From Nocardia colli (GTDB lineage: Bacteria > Actinomycetota > Actinomycetes > Mycobacteriales > Mycobacteriaceae): a DNA stretch of 64,000 nucleotides. Both the position numbers and the translations under genes were made by a program. Below, piece after piece: positions 41,002 through 50,044 of this stretch. The stretch is from assembly GCF_008704205.1 (NCBI RefSeq), contig NZ_VXLC01000014.1, positions 124,001 through 188,000 on the forward strand, in the 5' to 3' direction. Position 1 is the stretch's first letter; every line of letters begins with the position of its first letter. The notes under the pieces were generated by a model. It was not told the origin of the DNA. It saw nothing but the letters and a program-made list of their open reading frames with translations, and did no database searches.

Positions 41002-42131
41002 CCATCACCCGAATCTCAGCCCGCGTGGTCGGCATCCCGGTCGACAAGCCGACCCGAATGTCCAACCGCGACTTGACCGATCGGCACTACGTCCTGGTCG
41101 AGGTCACCGACGACACCGGTGCGACCGGCCTCGGCTACACCTACGCCGGCACCAGCGGCGGCGCGCTGACCAAGTGCGCGGTCGACGACGTGCTCGCGCC
41201 GGTCTATCTCGGCGCCGACCACAACGACGTGTACGGACTGTGGAGCCTGGCCTACCAGGAGGCGCTGCTCGCGGGCCGCCGCGGCGCCGTGCTGCGGGCC
41301 CTGTCGGCCATCGACATCGCGCTGTGGGACCTGCGCGCGAAACGGGCCGGGCTACCCCTGGCCAGCCTGCTCGGCGGCTCGACCACCCCGCTGCCCGCCT
41401 ACGCGTCCGGCGGCTACTACCGGCCGGACGAGGGCGAGTGGACCGTGGCCGTGCGCAAAGAGATCGAATTCAATGCCGGACAAGGCTTTACCGATCACAA
41501 GATCAAGGTCGGCGGCCTGAGCGTGGCCGAGGACGCGCGCCGGGTGGCGGCCGCGATCGAGGCGATCGGCGACACCGGCCGGCTCGCGCTCGACGCCAAC
41601 AACGCCTACCGCTCGGTGCACGAAGCGCGCCGCGCCATCGAGGCGTTCGAGCGCGCGGCCGGTGACCGGGAGCTGTGGTGGTTCGAGGAACCGCTCTCGC
41701 CGGACGCGATCGCCGGGCACGGCGAACTCGCCCTGCAGATCCGCACGCCGGTCGCCACCGGCGAAATCCACCAGACGCGTTGGGAATTCCGGCAGCTCAT
41801 CGAGGCGGGCGCGGCCTCGATCCTGCAGGCCGACGCCGGGGTGGTCGGCGGGGTCACCGAATGGCTGCGGGTCGCGCACGCCGCCGACGCGTTCGGCCTG
41901 CAGATGGCGCCGCACTGGCATCACAACCTGCACGTGCACCTGTGCGGCGCGGTGGCGAACACGCTGGTGGTCGAATACTTCGCGCTGGAGAAGGGCATCT
42001 ACAACTTCGAACAGCTGCTCACGCCGGAGACCCGGTTGACCTACGGGTCCAATCAGGTGCAGGTGCCGCAGCGGCCGGGGCTCGGCATCGAACTCGACGA
42101 GGACGTCGTCGCCAAGTACGAGTTCGCCTGA
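40998..42131 (+). CDS. Mandelate racemase/muconate lactonizing enzyme superfamily protein
   Basis: A 377-residue enolase-superfamily enzyme. The catalytic KxK is in DHKIKVGG, metal ligands in LALDANNAY, WWFEEPLSP and ATGEIHQTRW, and a histidine-rich APHWHHNLHVHL supplies the acid/base His. This KxK plus His arrangement fits the mandelate racemase subgroup, which contains racemases and sugar-acid or tartrate dehydratases. In the operon it could dehydrate a hydroxy acid to the 2-oxo acid that the TPP enzyme decarboxylates. It overlaps the aldehyde dehydrogenase by 4 nt and ends the operon. Confidence 0.9.
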   Translation: MTITRISARVVGIPVDKPTRMSNRDLTDRHYVLVEVTDDTGATGLGYTYAGTSGGALTKCAVDDVLAPVYLGADHNDVYGLWSLAYQEALLAGRRGAVLRALSAIDIALWDLRAKRAGLPLASLLGGSTTPLPAYASGGYYRPDEGEWTVAVRKEIEFNAGQGFTDHKIKVGGLSVAEDARRVAAAIEAIGDTGRLALDANNAYRSVHEARRAIEAFERAAGDRELWWFEEPLSPDAIAGHGELALQIRTPVATGEIHQTRWEFRQLIEAGAASILQADAGVVGGVTEWLRVAHAADAFGLQMAPHWHHNLHVHLCGAVANTLVVEYFALEKGIYNFEQLLTPETRLTYGSNQVQVPQRPGLGIELDEDVVAKYEFA

Positions 42132-42140
42132 GCCGCAGGA

Positions 42141-42911
42141 CTACTGGCCGGGGCTGATGGCGCTGATCAGGGTCCGGCCGTCGTCCTTGGTGGTGGTGAC
42201 GAGCTGCGGGTTGTAGGTGACCGGCGCGCGGCCGGGGCGGTTCTCGGTGACGACCACCATGTACTGGCCGGCGAACGCGCCGGGGGTGATCGCGACGCAG
42301 TAGGTGGTGCCCGCCGGAATGCTGTCGATGCCGCGCTGGATGGCGTCGGCCGGCTCCACCGCCGCGTCCGGGGTGGTCGCGGCGCGGACCTCGTCGCCGG
42401 AGCGGGTGACGTAGTACGCGTGCTGGAAGGCGAAGATCGCGCCGGGCCCGGAGTCGAAGTTGCCCGCGTCGTTGCCCTTGATCCGGTTGCCGACCTTCTC
42501 CGACGTGCACTGCGCGGCGGCGGAGGCGGCCGGGTCGGCGATCCGCGGCGTGCTGGTCGCCACCGAGGTGGGTTCGTCGCCGCCGGCGAAGAACACGAAG
42601 GCGGCGGCCGCCACCGCGGCCGCGCCGAGCACGCCGAGCAGCGGCACCACCCAGCGGCGGGCCGAACGGTTGCGCTTGGACCGATCGATCAGTCCGCTGA
42701 ACTCGTCCTCGAAGTGGTCCGGTGCGTACTCCGGTTCCGGTTCGTGCTCCGGCATCTGGTCGACCCAATCGGCGTACTCGCCCCGATACCGTTCCTCCGG
42801 TGCATACCGTTGCTCCGGTGTGTACCGCTGTTCCGGCACACCACGATTCATCATCTGCGGCCCCCGCCCATAGTCGTATCCGGGCTGTGAGCCCATCTCC
42901 GGTCGATCCAT
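42141..42911 (-). CDS. Single-pass membrane protein with low-complexity N-terminus
   Basis: A 256-residue protein. Residues 1-80 are cytosolic and rich in Tyr, Glu, Pro and Arg, with near repeats EQRYTPEQRYAPEERYRGEY. One membrane helix lies at about 87-109 (VVPLLGVLGAAAVAAAAFVFF). The outer domain (110-256) has two cysteines (AAQCTSEKV, TTYCVAIT) that may form a disulfide. I do not recognise the external domain. The layout is typical of Nocardia/mycobacterial envelope proteins of unknown function. It is convergent with the catabolic operon. Confidence 0.75.
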   Translation of the reverse strand: MDRPEMGSQPGYDYGRGPQMMNRGVPEQRYTPEQRYAPEERYRGEYADWVDQMPEHEPEPEYAPDHFEDEFSGLIDRSKRNRSARRWVVPLLGVLGAAAVAAAAFVFFAGGDEPTSVATSTPRIADPAASAAAQCTSEKVGNRIKGNDAGNFDSGPGAIFAFQHAYYVTRSGDEVRAATTPDAAVEPADAIQRGIDSIPAGTTYCVAITPGAFAGQYMVVVTENRPGRAPVTYNPQLVTTTKDDGRTLISAISPGQ

Positions 42912-43081
42912 CGCCCCACCTTCGTCAGGTCATATCGCCAGGTTATCCGCACCGTTCCCGAAATGCAGCAACGTGCGGACGCGTATGTCCAGCCGACTCG
43001 CTGTCGCTCCGGGCAGAATACTGCCCGGTTGCTGACAATGGTGTACGCGCGGGGGATACCGGCCGGTAAGTCCGGATTGTG

Positions 43082-43519
43082 CTATCCGGTAGTCGAATCG
43101 AGGGTGGCCAGCAGGTCTCGCAGGGTTTCGCGTTGGTCGGCGGTGAGGGTGGCGAAGAGTTCCTCGGCGGCCTCGCGGCGCGCATCGGCCATCCGGGCCA
43201 GGGTGGCGCGGCCGGATTCGGTCAGGGTGACCAGGGTGGCGCGGCGGTTGGCCGGGTCGGGCGCGCGGGTGACCAGGTCGGCGGCGGTGAGGGCGTCGAC
43301 GACGGTGGTGGCCGAGCGGGGCACGATGCCGAGTCGTTCGGCGAGCGCGGTCATCCGCAGGGGTTCGTCCTGGTGCGCGATGATGCGCAACGCACGCGCC
43401 TGGGCCGGGGTGAGACCCAGCGGGGCGAGCCGGCCGACCTGGTTGCGCCGGATCCGTTTGGCCGCGCGCAGGAACAGTTCGGGCAGGTCGGTGTCGACGG
43501 ACTCCATGTTTCTGAGCAT
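43082..43519 (-). CDS. MarR family transcriptional regulator
   Basis: A 145-residue MarR regulator. The winged helix covers LGLTPAQARALRIIAHQDEP, LRMTALAERLGIVPRSATTVVDAL, and the wing TRAPDPANRRATLVTLTESG. The start is ATG 43519 or 43507; the first lies inside the long dyad shared with the divergent ABC exporter gene. It is the probable repressor of that exporter, as is common for MarR-ABC drug-efflux pairs. Confidence 0.92.
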   Translation of the reverse strand: MLRNMESVDTDLPELFLRAAKRIRRNQVGRLAPLGLTPAQARALRIIAHQDEPLRMTALAERLGIVPRSATTVVDALTAADLVTRAPDPANRRATLVTLTESGRATLARMADARREAAEELFATLTADQRETLRDLLATLDSTTG

Positions 43520-43557
43520 AACTCATTGTTTCGGGAACAATTATGAGTCATGCTCAG
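43512..43557. promoter_or_regulatory. Long interrupted dyad between MarR and ABC exporter genes
   Basis: The inner repeat ATTGTT-TCGGG-AACAAT (43525-43541) is perfect. It is flanked by CTGAGCATAACTCA on the left and TGAGTCATGCTCAG on the right, which are inverted copies with one mismatch but offset by a few bases. The whole covers the upstream ATG of the MarR gene. Confidence 0.7.
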
Positions 43558-43590
43558 TTTCATGAGTTAGCTTCTCGGAAGGAGGCGCCT

Positions 43591-45348
43591 ATGCAGCCCC
43601 CACATCAGCTCCGCCGGATCGTCCGGCTGTTCCGGCCCTATCGGGCCCGGCTGGCCCTCGTGGCCGCCCTTGTTTGTCTCTCCTCGGTCGTCGCCCTGGC
43701 CTCGCCGTTCATGCTGCGCGCGGTGCTCGACGACGCGCTCCCGCACGGGCGCACCGGCCTGCTCACCCTGCTCGCCGCGGGCATGATCGCGGTCGCCGCG
43801 CTGACCAGTGTGTTCGGCGTGCTCCAGACCTACATCTCGACCACCGTCGGCCAGGACGTCATGCACGACCTGCGGTCCGCGGTGTACGCGCAACTGCAGC
43901 GAATGCCGTTGTCCTTCTTCACCAAGACCCGCACCGGTGAGGTGCAGTCGCGCATCGCCAACGACATCGGCGGCATGCAGTCGACCGTCACCTCCACCGC
44001 GACGTCGCTGGTCTCGAACTTCACCACCGTGCTCGCCGCGGTGACCGCGATGCTCGTGCTGGACTGGCGATTGACCCTGGTCTCGCTGGTCATGCTGCCG
44101 TTTTTCGTCTGGATCAGCCGCCGCGTCGGCAGCGAGCGGCGCAAGATCACCGGTCAGCGGCAGGAGAAGCTGGCCGGCATGTCGGCGATCGTGGAGGAGT
44201 CGCTCTCGGTGAGCGGCATCCTGCTCGGCCGCACGATGGGTCGTTCGCCCGCGCTGGTCGACAGTTTCGTGCGGGAATCGCGCGGGCTGGTCGATCTGGA
44301 GGTGCGCGCGAGCATGGCCGGACGGTGGCGGCAGTCGACCATCACGATCGTCATGTCTGCCATGCCTGCCGTCATCTATTGGGCAGCCGGGCTCAGCGCG
44401 ACCGGCGGGCAGCCGCTGGTGTCGATCGGCACCCTGGTCGCGTTCACCACGTTGCAGACCACGCTGCTGCGGCCGATGGTGCAGTTGCTCTCGACCGGTG
44501 TCGAGGTGCAGAGCTCGATGGCGTTGTTCGGCCGGATCTTCGAATACCTGGACCTGAAGCCGGATATCGAGGAGCCGGTCGAGCCGGTGCCGCTCGGTGA
44601 GGTCACGGGTGCGGTGCGATTCGATCATGTCGGGTTCTCGTATGGATCGGGGAACCGAGAGGTGCTGAGCGACATCGACATCACGGTGCCCGCCGGGTCG
44701 AGTCTGGCCATCGTCGGCGAAACCGGTTCCGGTAAGACCACTCTCGGTTATCTGGCCGCTCGGCTCTACGACGTGACCTCCGGACGGATCGCCATCGACG
44801 GTAAAGACGTGCGCGACTTGTCCTTTGCCGATCTCGCCGCCGCCGTCGGTGTGGTGTCGCAGGAGACCTACCTGTTCCACGCCACGGTCGCCGACAACCT
44901 GCGTTTCGCGAAACCCGATGCGACGGAACGGGAACTGCACGACGCGGCGCGCGCCGCGCAGATCCACGACCACATCATGAGCCTGCCCGACGGCTACGAC
45001 ACGCTCGTGGGCGAGCGTGGCTACCGGTTCTCCGGTGGCGAGAAGCAGCGGCTCGCGGTTGCCCGTGCGGTGCTGCGTAATCCGCCCATCCTGGTGCTGG
45101 ACGAGGCGACCAGCGCGCTGGACACCCGCACCGAGCAAGAGGTGCAGCAGGCGATCGACGCGCTGTCGGTCGACCGGACCACGATCACCATCGCGCACCG
45201 GTTGTCGACCATCCGCGACGCCGATCAGATCGTCGTGCTCGACCAGGGACGCATCGTCGAGAGCGGATCACACGACGAGCTGATGGAACTCGACGGACGT
45301 TATGCCGCACTGCTTTCCCGTGACGACACCTTGATCGAAGCGGCCTAG
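43591..45348 (+). CDS. ABC exporter (fused permease-ATPase half transporter)
   Basis: A 585-residue type I ABC exporter half. Six membrane segments occupy about residues 15-300, with SQIANDIGGMQSTV-like coupling helix sequence (SRIANDIGGMQSTV). The ATPase follows: Walker A GETGSGKTT, Q-loop VVSQETYLF, signature FSGGEKQRLAVARAVL, Walker B ILVLDEATSALD, and H-loop IAHRLSTI. It should homodimerise and pump a drug or lipid. ATG 43591 was chosen because AAGGAGG lies 7 nt upstream; an in-frame ATG at 43543 lies within the operator dyad. Its stop overlaps the convergent hydrolase within CTAG. Confidence 0.95.
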   Translation: MQPPHQLRRIVRLFRPYRARLALVAALVCLSSVVALASPFMLRAVLDDALPHGRTGLLTLLAAGMIAVAALTSVFGVLQTYISTTVGQDVMHDLRSAVYAQLQRMPLSFFTKTRTGEVQSRIANDIGGMQSTVTSTATSLVSNFTTVLAAVTAMLVLDWRLTLVSLVMLPFFVWISRRVGSERRKITGQRQEKLAGMSAIVEESLSVSGILLGRTMGRSPALVDSFVRESRGLVDLEVRASMAGRWRQSTITIVMSAMPAVIYWAAGLSATGGQPLVSIGTLVAFTTLQTTLLRPMVQLLSTGVEVQSSMALFGRIFEYLDLKPDIEEPVEPVPLGEVTGAVRFDHVGFSYGSGNREVLSDIDITVPAGSSLAIVGETGSGKTTLGYLAARLYDVTSGRIAIDGKDVRDLSFADLAAAVGVVSQETYLFHATVADNLRFAKPDATERELHDAARAAQIHDHIMSLPDGYDTLVGERGYRFSGGEKQRLAVARAVLRNPPILVLDEATSALDTRTEQEVQQAIDALSVDRTTITIAHRLSTIRDADQIVVLDQGRIVESGSHDELMELDGRYAALLSRDDTLIEAA

Positions 45349-46244
45349 GGCCGCAGGTGTTCGACGAGGAAGGCGGTCTCGTCGGCCACCACCTTGTCGA
45401 AATCGGGGGAGACATAGATGTCGAAATGGCCGGCCGGATACTCGTGCACCTCGACGTTGGATCCGGCGGCCGCCGCGTAACGCAGGGTCTGGCGCGGCGG
45501 GGCGACGGTGTCTTTCAGGCAGACGCCGAGGAAGACCGGGACGTCGATCTTCCGCAGGCTGCGGCCTGGGCGGTAGAGGGGAAGGGTCAGGCCGATCCGG
45601 GACGCGACGGCGTTGGGGTGATTGAACGTCGGTGGCACCAACCCGTTGTAGCCGGGGGCCGCGTCCGGTGCGTTCATCAAGGCGGTCTCGCCCGGCAGGC
45701 CCGTGAGCGCGACGGTGACCGGCGGCCTGCGCAAAGCCGCGCCGGCCACGTCCGCGAGCGCGCGGGCAGCGATGCCGAGCAGCGGCCGGAAGCCGACGGT
45801 CGGCGCCGAGGCGAGCCCGTCGGTGAACGGGCATTGCGAGACGACCGCCGCGACCCGGCGGTCCTGCGCGGCCACCCGCAGCACGTGCCCGCCGCTGAAA
45901 GACGTTCCGAACAAAGCGATTCGAGACGAGTCGACACCGTCGAGCCGGGCGGCGTAGTCGATCGCCGCCGACCAATCGGCGAGCTGACGACCGATGCTCA
46001 ACAGCTGCCGCGGTTCGCCGTCGCTGGCGCCGAAATGCCGATAGTCGAAGACCACCGCGGCGATGCCTGCGGCGGCGAACTGCTCGGCGAAGGCGTCCAG
46101 GCGCATTTCCTTCACGGCGCCGAGTCCGTGTGCCATGACCACGACCGGGACCGCGCCCGCGGTGCTCGCCGGCCGGTACAGCCAGCCCCGGACCGTGGTG
46201 CCGTCGGACTGGAATTCGATATCCGAGCGTGGTGCGGTCGTCAT
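45345..46244 (-). CDS. Alpha/beta hydrolase
   Basis: A 299-residue cytosolic hydrolase. The oxyanion-loop VVVMAHGLGAVKEM, nucleophile elbow ALFGTSFSGGHVL (Ser in GTSFSG), an acidic residue in VCLKDTVAPP, and His in PAGHFDIY are in correct order. It resembles dienelactone-hydrolase/acetylxylan-esterase-like proteins and the hydrolases of polyketide editing. Substrate unknown. Convergent with the ABC exporter gene with a 4-nt overlap. Confidence 0.9.
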   Translation of the reverse strand: MTTAPRSDIEFQSDGTTVRGWLYRPASTAGAVPVVVMAHGLGAVKEMRLDAFAEQFAAAGIAAVVFDYRHFGASDGEPRQLLSIGRQLADWSAAIDYAARLDGVDSSRIALFGTSFSGGHVLRVAAQDRRVAAVVSQCPFTDGLASAPTVGFRPLLGIAARALADVAGAALRRPPVTVALTGLPGETALMNAPDAAPGYNGLVPPTFNHPNAVASRIGLTLPLYRPGRSLRKIDVPVFLGVCLKDTVAPPRQTLRYAAAAGSNVEVHEYPAGHFDIYVSPDFDKVVADETAFLVEHLRP

Positions 46245-46373
46245 CTCTCAGCTCCTGGCAGATCCAGCAATTGAGACCTAGCGTCCCATTCGCTCGATCA
46301 TGTCATGAGCGGGAGCCGTGGGCGACCCGCGGACCGCCGAAGCGGCGCGCAGGGTCGCGCAGGTGCGATGCGA

Positions 46374-47126
46374 TTACCAGTGCAGCGTGACCGGATCACC
46401 GACATTGATGACGTTGTAAACCCATTCGGCGTTTTCCGGGGACAGGTTGAGGCAGCCGTGGCTGACATTCGTGTTGCCCTGTTCCTCGACCGACCACGGC
46501 GCCGAGTGAATGTACACGCCGCCCCAGGTGAGGCGTTCGGCGAATTCACCGTTGATCACATAGCCCTCGGGCGAGCTCAGCGGTATGCCGATGGTGCGTG
46601 AGTCGAACACGACATTGCGTGCCTTCTCCAGCACGGGGAAGGTGCCCGACGGGGTCGGGTACTTCGGCTTGCCGTACGAGGCGGGCATCGTCCGCGGGAT
46701 GCCGCCGACGGTCAGCGTGAACGTGTGCGCCGACATGTCGCCGTCACCGTAAACGCCTGCGTTGGTGTCGAATTCGGTGCGGGCATTACCCACGCCGACG
46801 GTGATCCTGGCATTGGCGGGCAGGAAGCCGGTCGGCGTCCACACCGCCTCTCGGTCGTTGGTCCACGCGAACGTCCCGGTCAACGGTTGCGTGGTGCGGA
46901 TATCGATACTTCGCTCGGCTTTCGCGCGATCGGCGACCGCTGTCGCGAATCGAACGGTCACCGGATGGGCCACGCCCACCATCTGCCCGTTCGCGGGCCC
47001 GATCGATTCGACCGGACTGGTTGTCGTGGTATTCCCGATCAGCGTCGCTGTCGCCGTTCCCGACCAGAACACGGCCATTACCGCGATCAAGATCATTAGA
47101 AACAGATATCGGATGACTCTTCTCAT
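46374..47126 (-). CDS. L,D-transpeptidase (YkuD domain)
   Basis: A 250-residue exported peptidoglycan cross-linking enzyme. An N-terminal membrane/signal segment (VIRYLFLMILIAVMAVFWSG, about residues 4-23) is followed by an immunoglobulin-like domain (PANGQMVGVAHPVTVRFATA) and the YkuD domain, whose catalytic motif is IHSAPWSVEEQGNTNVSHGC followed by LN. The enzyme makes 3-3 cross-links between meso-diaminopimelate residues, prominent in mycobacteria and relatives. ATG 47126 was preferred to 47159 because it places the basic MRRVIRY directly before the hydrophobic segment. Confidence 0.94.
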   Translation of the reverse strand: MRRVIRYLFLMILIAVMAVFWSGTATATLIGNTTTTSPVESIGPANGQMVGVAHPVTVRFATAVADRAKAERSIDIRTTQPLTGTFAWTNDREAVWTPTGFLPANARITVGVGNARTEFDTNAGVYGDGDMSAHTFTLTVGGIPRTMPASYGKPKYPTPSGTFPVLEKARNVVFDSRTIGIPLSSPEGYVINGEFAERLTWGGVYIHSAPWSVEEQGNTNVSHGCLNLSPENAEWVYNVINVGDPVTLHW

Positions 47127-47614
47127 GAGCTCCACCCCTTCGAGATGGTGGGTAGGCAAGCAAACTAAATGTTAGGCCGCATGATCAACTCGGGTCTACG
47201 AATCGATCCCAGCCGTGCCGCAGTCGTGACCGACCACCATGCCCCTCTCTATGTTGCCTACCCACCCCGCCCACCACCAAACCCGCCCCACCCCCACACC
47301 GCACGACCGTTCGTATGGATCACCCAGCCCTCGCCCCTTCCTGCCCGCCGCGCACGAAACCTCGCGCCGCGCACGAAACTGCTAGCAATTCCATGCGCCG
47401 CTGCACAATTCACGCGCAGCAACGGTCGGCCAGCGCACTCCGCAGCCTTTGTTCAAAGCGCTTGTGACGCAACCATGGCCAGATGACCACGCTGGAACTC
47501 GATGTTATGCACCTGACCGATAACTAAAGCCGGGTACGGCACACGACGCGCCCAGCACTACTCACGAGAAAACCTGGGTAGGTCTTGAGCTCACTGGACA
47601 GGTCGCAGCGGGGT
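47127..47614. other. 488-bp intergenic region
   Basis: Between the L,D-transpeptidase start and the HxlR stop. The left half is unusually C-rich (proline-codon-like CCACCC runs) and open in several frames, but none of the frames looks like a protein. No hairpin or RNA gene was recognised. It should contain the transpeptidase promoter near 47130-47200. Confidence 0.4.
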
Positions 47615-48037
47615 TTACAGACCGAGCGGTTCCGGGGCCGGCCGGGCATCGAAAGCCGCTCGGGCGGCGAGGATTTGGTGTTGGTGCTCGTCCGACCAAT
47701 TGCCGAGGGCCTGGCTGATCGCGCCGAGGCTTTCGCCGAGGGCGGTCAGAGAGTATTCGACCTTGGGCGGGACGGTCGGATAGACGGCTCGGTGGACGAG
47801 GCCCTCGCGTTCGAGATTGCGCAGGGTGCGGGTGAGCATCTTCTGAGTGATGCCGTCGAGGCGGCGGCGCAGGTCGTTGAAGCGGACGGGGGTCTTGCTG
47901 TCGCGCAGGACAACCAGCACCAGCAGGACCCATTTGTCGGCGAGCACGGCGAAGATCTCGCGGGCCGGGCACTGATGCAGGTAGCTCTCGACCAGCGTCG
48001 GAGCGGGGGCAGTATCCATTGGGTACCTCGGGATCAT
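47615..48037 (-). CDS. HxlR family transcriptional regulator
   Basis: A 140-residue HxlR-type winged-helix regulator. The family start CPAREIFAVLADKWVLLVLV, the recognition part RFNDLRRRLDGITQKMLTRTL and the wing YPTVPPKVEYSLTALGESL are complete. HxlR proteins typically sense aldehydes, quinones or disulfide stress and control an adjacent reductase. ATG 48037 has GAAAGAAGG upstream; ATG 48019 is an alternative. It is divergent from the quinone oxidoreductase with 49 bp between starts. Confidence 0.93.
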   Translation of the reverse strand: MIPRYPMDTAPAPTLVESYLHQCPAREIFAVLADKWVLLVLVVLRDSKTPVRFNDLRRRLDGITQKMLTRTLRNLEREGLVHRAVYPTVPPKVEYSLTALGESLGAISQALGNWSDEHQHQILAARAAFDARPAPEPLGL

Positions 48038-48086
48038 AAAGGTGCCTTCTTTCCAATAGATACTAGGTCGCCGCAGAATCGTTGGC

Positions 48087-49007
48087 ATGTTGGCAATCAT
48101 TCAACGCACATTCGGCGGCCCGGACGTTCTCGAAATGGTCGAGGTGGCCCGGCCACAGCCGGGACCAGGGGAGGTGCTGGTGCGGGTCGCCGCGACCAGC
48201 GTGAACGCGGCGGATTGGAAGGTTCGTGCAGGACAGGTGCCGGTGCTCGGAAATCCGCCGCTGACACTGGGATTGGACGTTTCCGGGATCGTCGAGGAAC
48301 TCGGATCCGGTGTGGATCGGTTCCAGCTCGGCGATGCCGTCCACGGGATGGTGATGGGCGGTGCGAACGCCGAATACCTGGTGGCGCAGGCGCATACGCT
48401 GGCGCTGAAGCCGGCGAGCCTGGATCACATCCACGCGGCGGCGTTGCCGGTGGCCGCATCGACCGCGTGGCAGGCGCTGGCCGCGGTCGGCGCGGGGCAG
48501 CGAGTGCTGGTGCACGCGGCGGCCGGCGGCGTCGGTCATCTCGCGGTGGAGATCGCCAAGCATCGGGGCGCGTACGTGATCGGCACTGCCCGCGCCGCCA
48601 ATCACGAGTATCTGCGGGAACTCGGTATCGATGAGGTGATCGATTACACCGCAGTCGATTTCGCCGACACCGTCGGTGACATCGATGTCGTGGTCGACCT
48701 CGTCGGCGGCGAATACGGATCGCGCTCACTGCGCGTGCTCGGCCCGAACGGTCGCTACCTCGACATGCAGGGCCCGGCCAGCGAGACCGATCCGCGTGAC
48801 GAGGGCGATCCGCGCTACGAACGCTTCTATGTCGAACCGTCGGGCGTCTCCCTGCGCGAGATCGCCATCATGGTCGACCGCGGGCACCTGCGCGTCTCGG
48901 TCGACCAGGTCCTGCCCCTCGCCGACGTGGCAAAAGCCCACCAGCTCAGCGAATCCGGCCGAGTTCGCGGCAAAATCGTTCTGACAGCGTGGAATTCGCC
49001 CGCCTAG
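48087..49007 (+). CDS. NADP-dependent quinone oxidoreductase-like protein
   Basis: A 306-residue zinc-free medium-chain dehydrogenase/reductase. The N-terminal RPQPGPGEVLVRVAATSVNAADWK and the nucleotide-binding VLVHAAAGGVGHLAVEIAKH (AxxGxxG) are typical of quinone oxidoreductases and enoyl reductases. No structural zinc cysteines are present. It is probably induced by quinone or aldehyde stress through the divergent HxlR regulator. Confidence 0.93.
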   Translation: MLAIIQRTFGGPDVLEMVEVARPQPGPGEVLVRVAATSVNAADWKVRAGQVPVLGNPPLTLGLDVSGIVEELGSGVDRFQLGDAVHGMVMGGANAEYLVAQAHTLALKPASLDHIHAAALPVAASTAWQALAAVGAGQRVLVHAAAGGVGHLAVEIAKHRGAYVIGTARAANHEYLRELGIDEVIDYTAVDFADTVGDIDVVVDLVGGEYGSRSLRVLGPNGRYLDMQGPASETDPRDEGDPRYERFYVEPSGVSLREIAIMVDRGHLRVSVDQVLPLADVAKAHQLSESGRVRGKIVLTAWNSPA

Positions 49008-49010
49008 CGG

Positions 49011-49976
49011 TCAGCTCGGGGTGAGTTGCCGGAACCTGGGTTCGAGTTCCTGCTGGTAGAAGTCGATGAACCCGTCGGGGTCCGGTCCGGCGTTCTGCAT
49101 GACCAGGTGATCGAACCCGGCGTCGACGAACTCCTGGGCCACCTCGACATACCGGGCCGGGTCCGGTCCGCAGGCGAACTGCTGAACCACATCCTCGATC
49201 CGCACCGTCTTGGACGCGGCATCGAAATTGACCGGGTTGGGCAGTTCGCTCATCACTTTCCACCCGGTCAGCGCCCAGCGGCTGGTCTCGAGCACGGCCT
49301 TGGCGGCGGTCTCCTCGTCCGGCGCCCAGGCCATCGGGACCTCCGCGTAGCGCGGGCCGGTGCCGCCGGCCGCCTGGTAGCGCTCGACGATCTCGGACTT
49401 CGGCTCGGTGGCGAACAATCCGTCACCGAGTTCGGCGGCGATGCGCGCCGAGGGCGGTCCGCTGGCCGCGACGGCGATGACCGGCAGTTCGTCGGGCAGG
49501 TCGAAGACGCGCGCATCCGAGAGCGACAGGTAGCGCCCGTCGTAGGAGCGATACCCGCCCTGCCACAGCAGTCGAATGATCTCCAGCGCCTCGCGCAGCA
49601 TCTCCTGACGCTTGCGCACGTCCGGGAACTCCCGGGCGACCACATGCTCGTTCAGCCGCTCACCCGAGCCGACACCGAGCGTGAACCGTCCGTCCGACAC
49701 CAGCGCCAACGTCGCCGCGGCCTGCGCGATGATCGCCGGGTGATAGCGAACGGTCGGGCAGGTCACCCCGGTCGCCAGCCCGATCCGCTCGGTCTGCACC
49801 GCGATCGCGCCCAGCACCGTCCAGGCGAACGGTGAATGGCCCTGCACGTCGAGCCACGGGTGATAGTGGTCGCTCATCTCGACGAAATCGAAACCGGCGG
49901 ATTCGGCCCGAACCGCTTGGCGCATCAGCTCTTTCGGCCCGAATGCCTCCGCGGCCAGCTTGTATCCGATCTGCAC
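49011..49976 (-). CDS. F420-dependent oxidoreductase (glucose-6-phosphate dehydrogenase family)
   Basis: A 321-residue luciferase-like TIM-barrel enzyme. VQIGYKLAAEAFGPKELMRQ at the start, MSDHYHPWLDVQGHSPFAW and VTCPTVRYHPAIIAQAAATL closely follow the F420-dependent glucose-6-phosphate dehydrogenase (FGD) branch, including the FTLGVGSGERLNEH loop. Related family members act on other substrates, so the substrate is uncertain. The start is GTG with GGAGG upstream. It is 68 bp downstream of the cyclodeaminase gene on the same strand. Confidence 0.88.
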   Translation of the reverse strand: MQIGYKLAAEAFGPKELMRQAVRAESAGFDFVEMSDHYHPWLDVQGHSPFAWTVLGAIAVQTERIGLATGVTCPTVRYHPAIIAQAAATLALVSDGRFTLGVGSGERLNEHVVAREFPDVRKRQEMLREALEIIRLLWQGGYRSYDGRYLSLSDARVFDLPDELPVIAVAASGPPSARIAAELGDGLFATEPKSEIVERYQAAGGTGPRYAEVPMAWAPDEETAAKAVLETSRWALTGWKVMSELPNPVNFDAASKTVRIEDVVQQFACGPDPARYVEVAQEFVDAGFDHLVMQNAGPDPDGFIDFYQQELEPRFRQLTPS

Positions 49977-50044
49977 GGCTACCTCCTCGGCAATGTCGGC
50001 GATTTTCCGCCGACATACCCGGCCGGGCGAACCGGAAACCGGGA

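Noticed and set aside
47127..47185. TAGGCAAGCAAACTAAATGTTAGG stretch upstream of the L,D-transpeptidase considered as an IdeR box
   Set aside because: Spacing and symmetry do not fit the 19-bp DtxR/IdeR consensus; only isolated TTAGG-like half matches.
47169..47486. Open frame of 105 residues on the plus strand upstream of the HxlR gene region
   Set aside because: Proline/arginine-rich composition from C-rich DNA, no recognisable motif, no ribosome-binding site, and it overlaps the L,D-transpeptidase promoter region.
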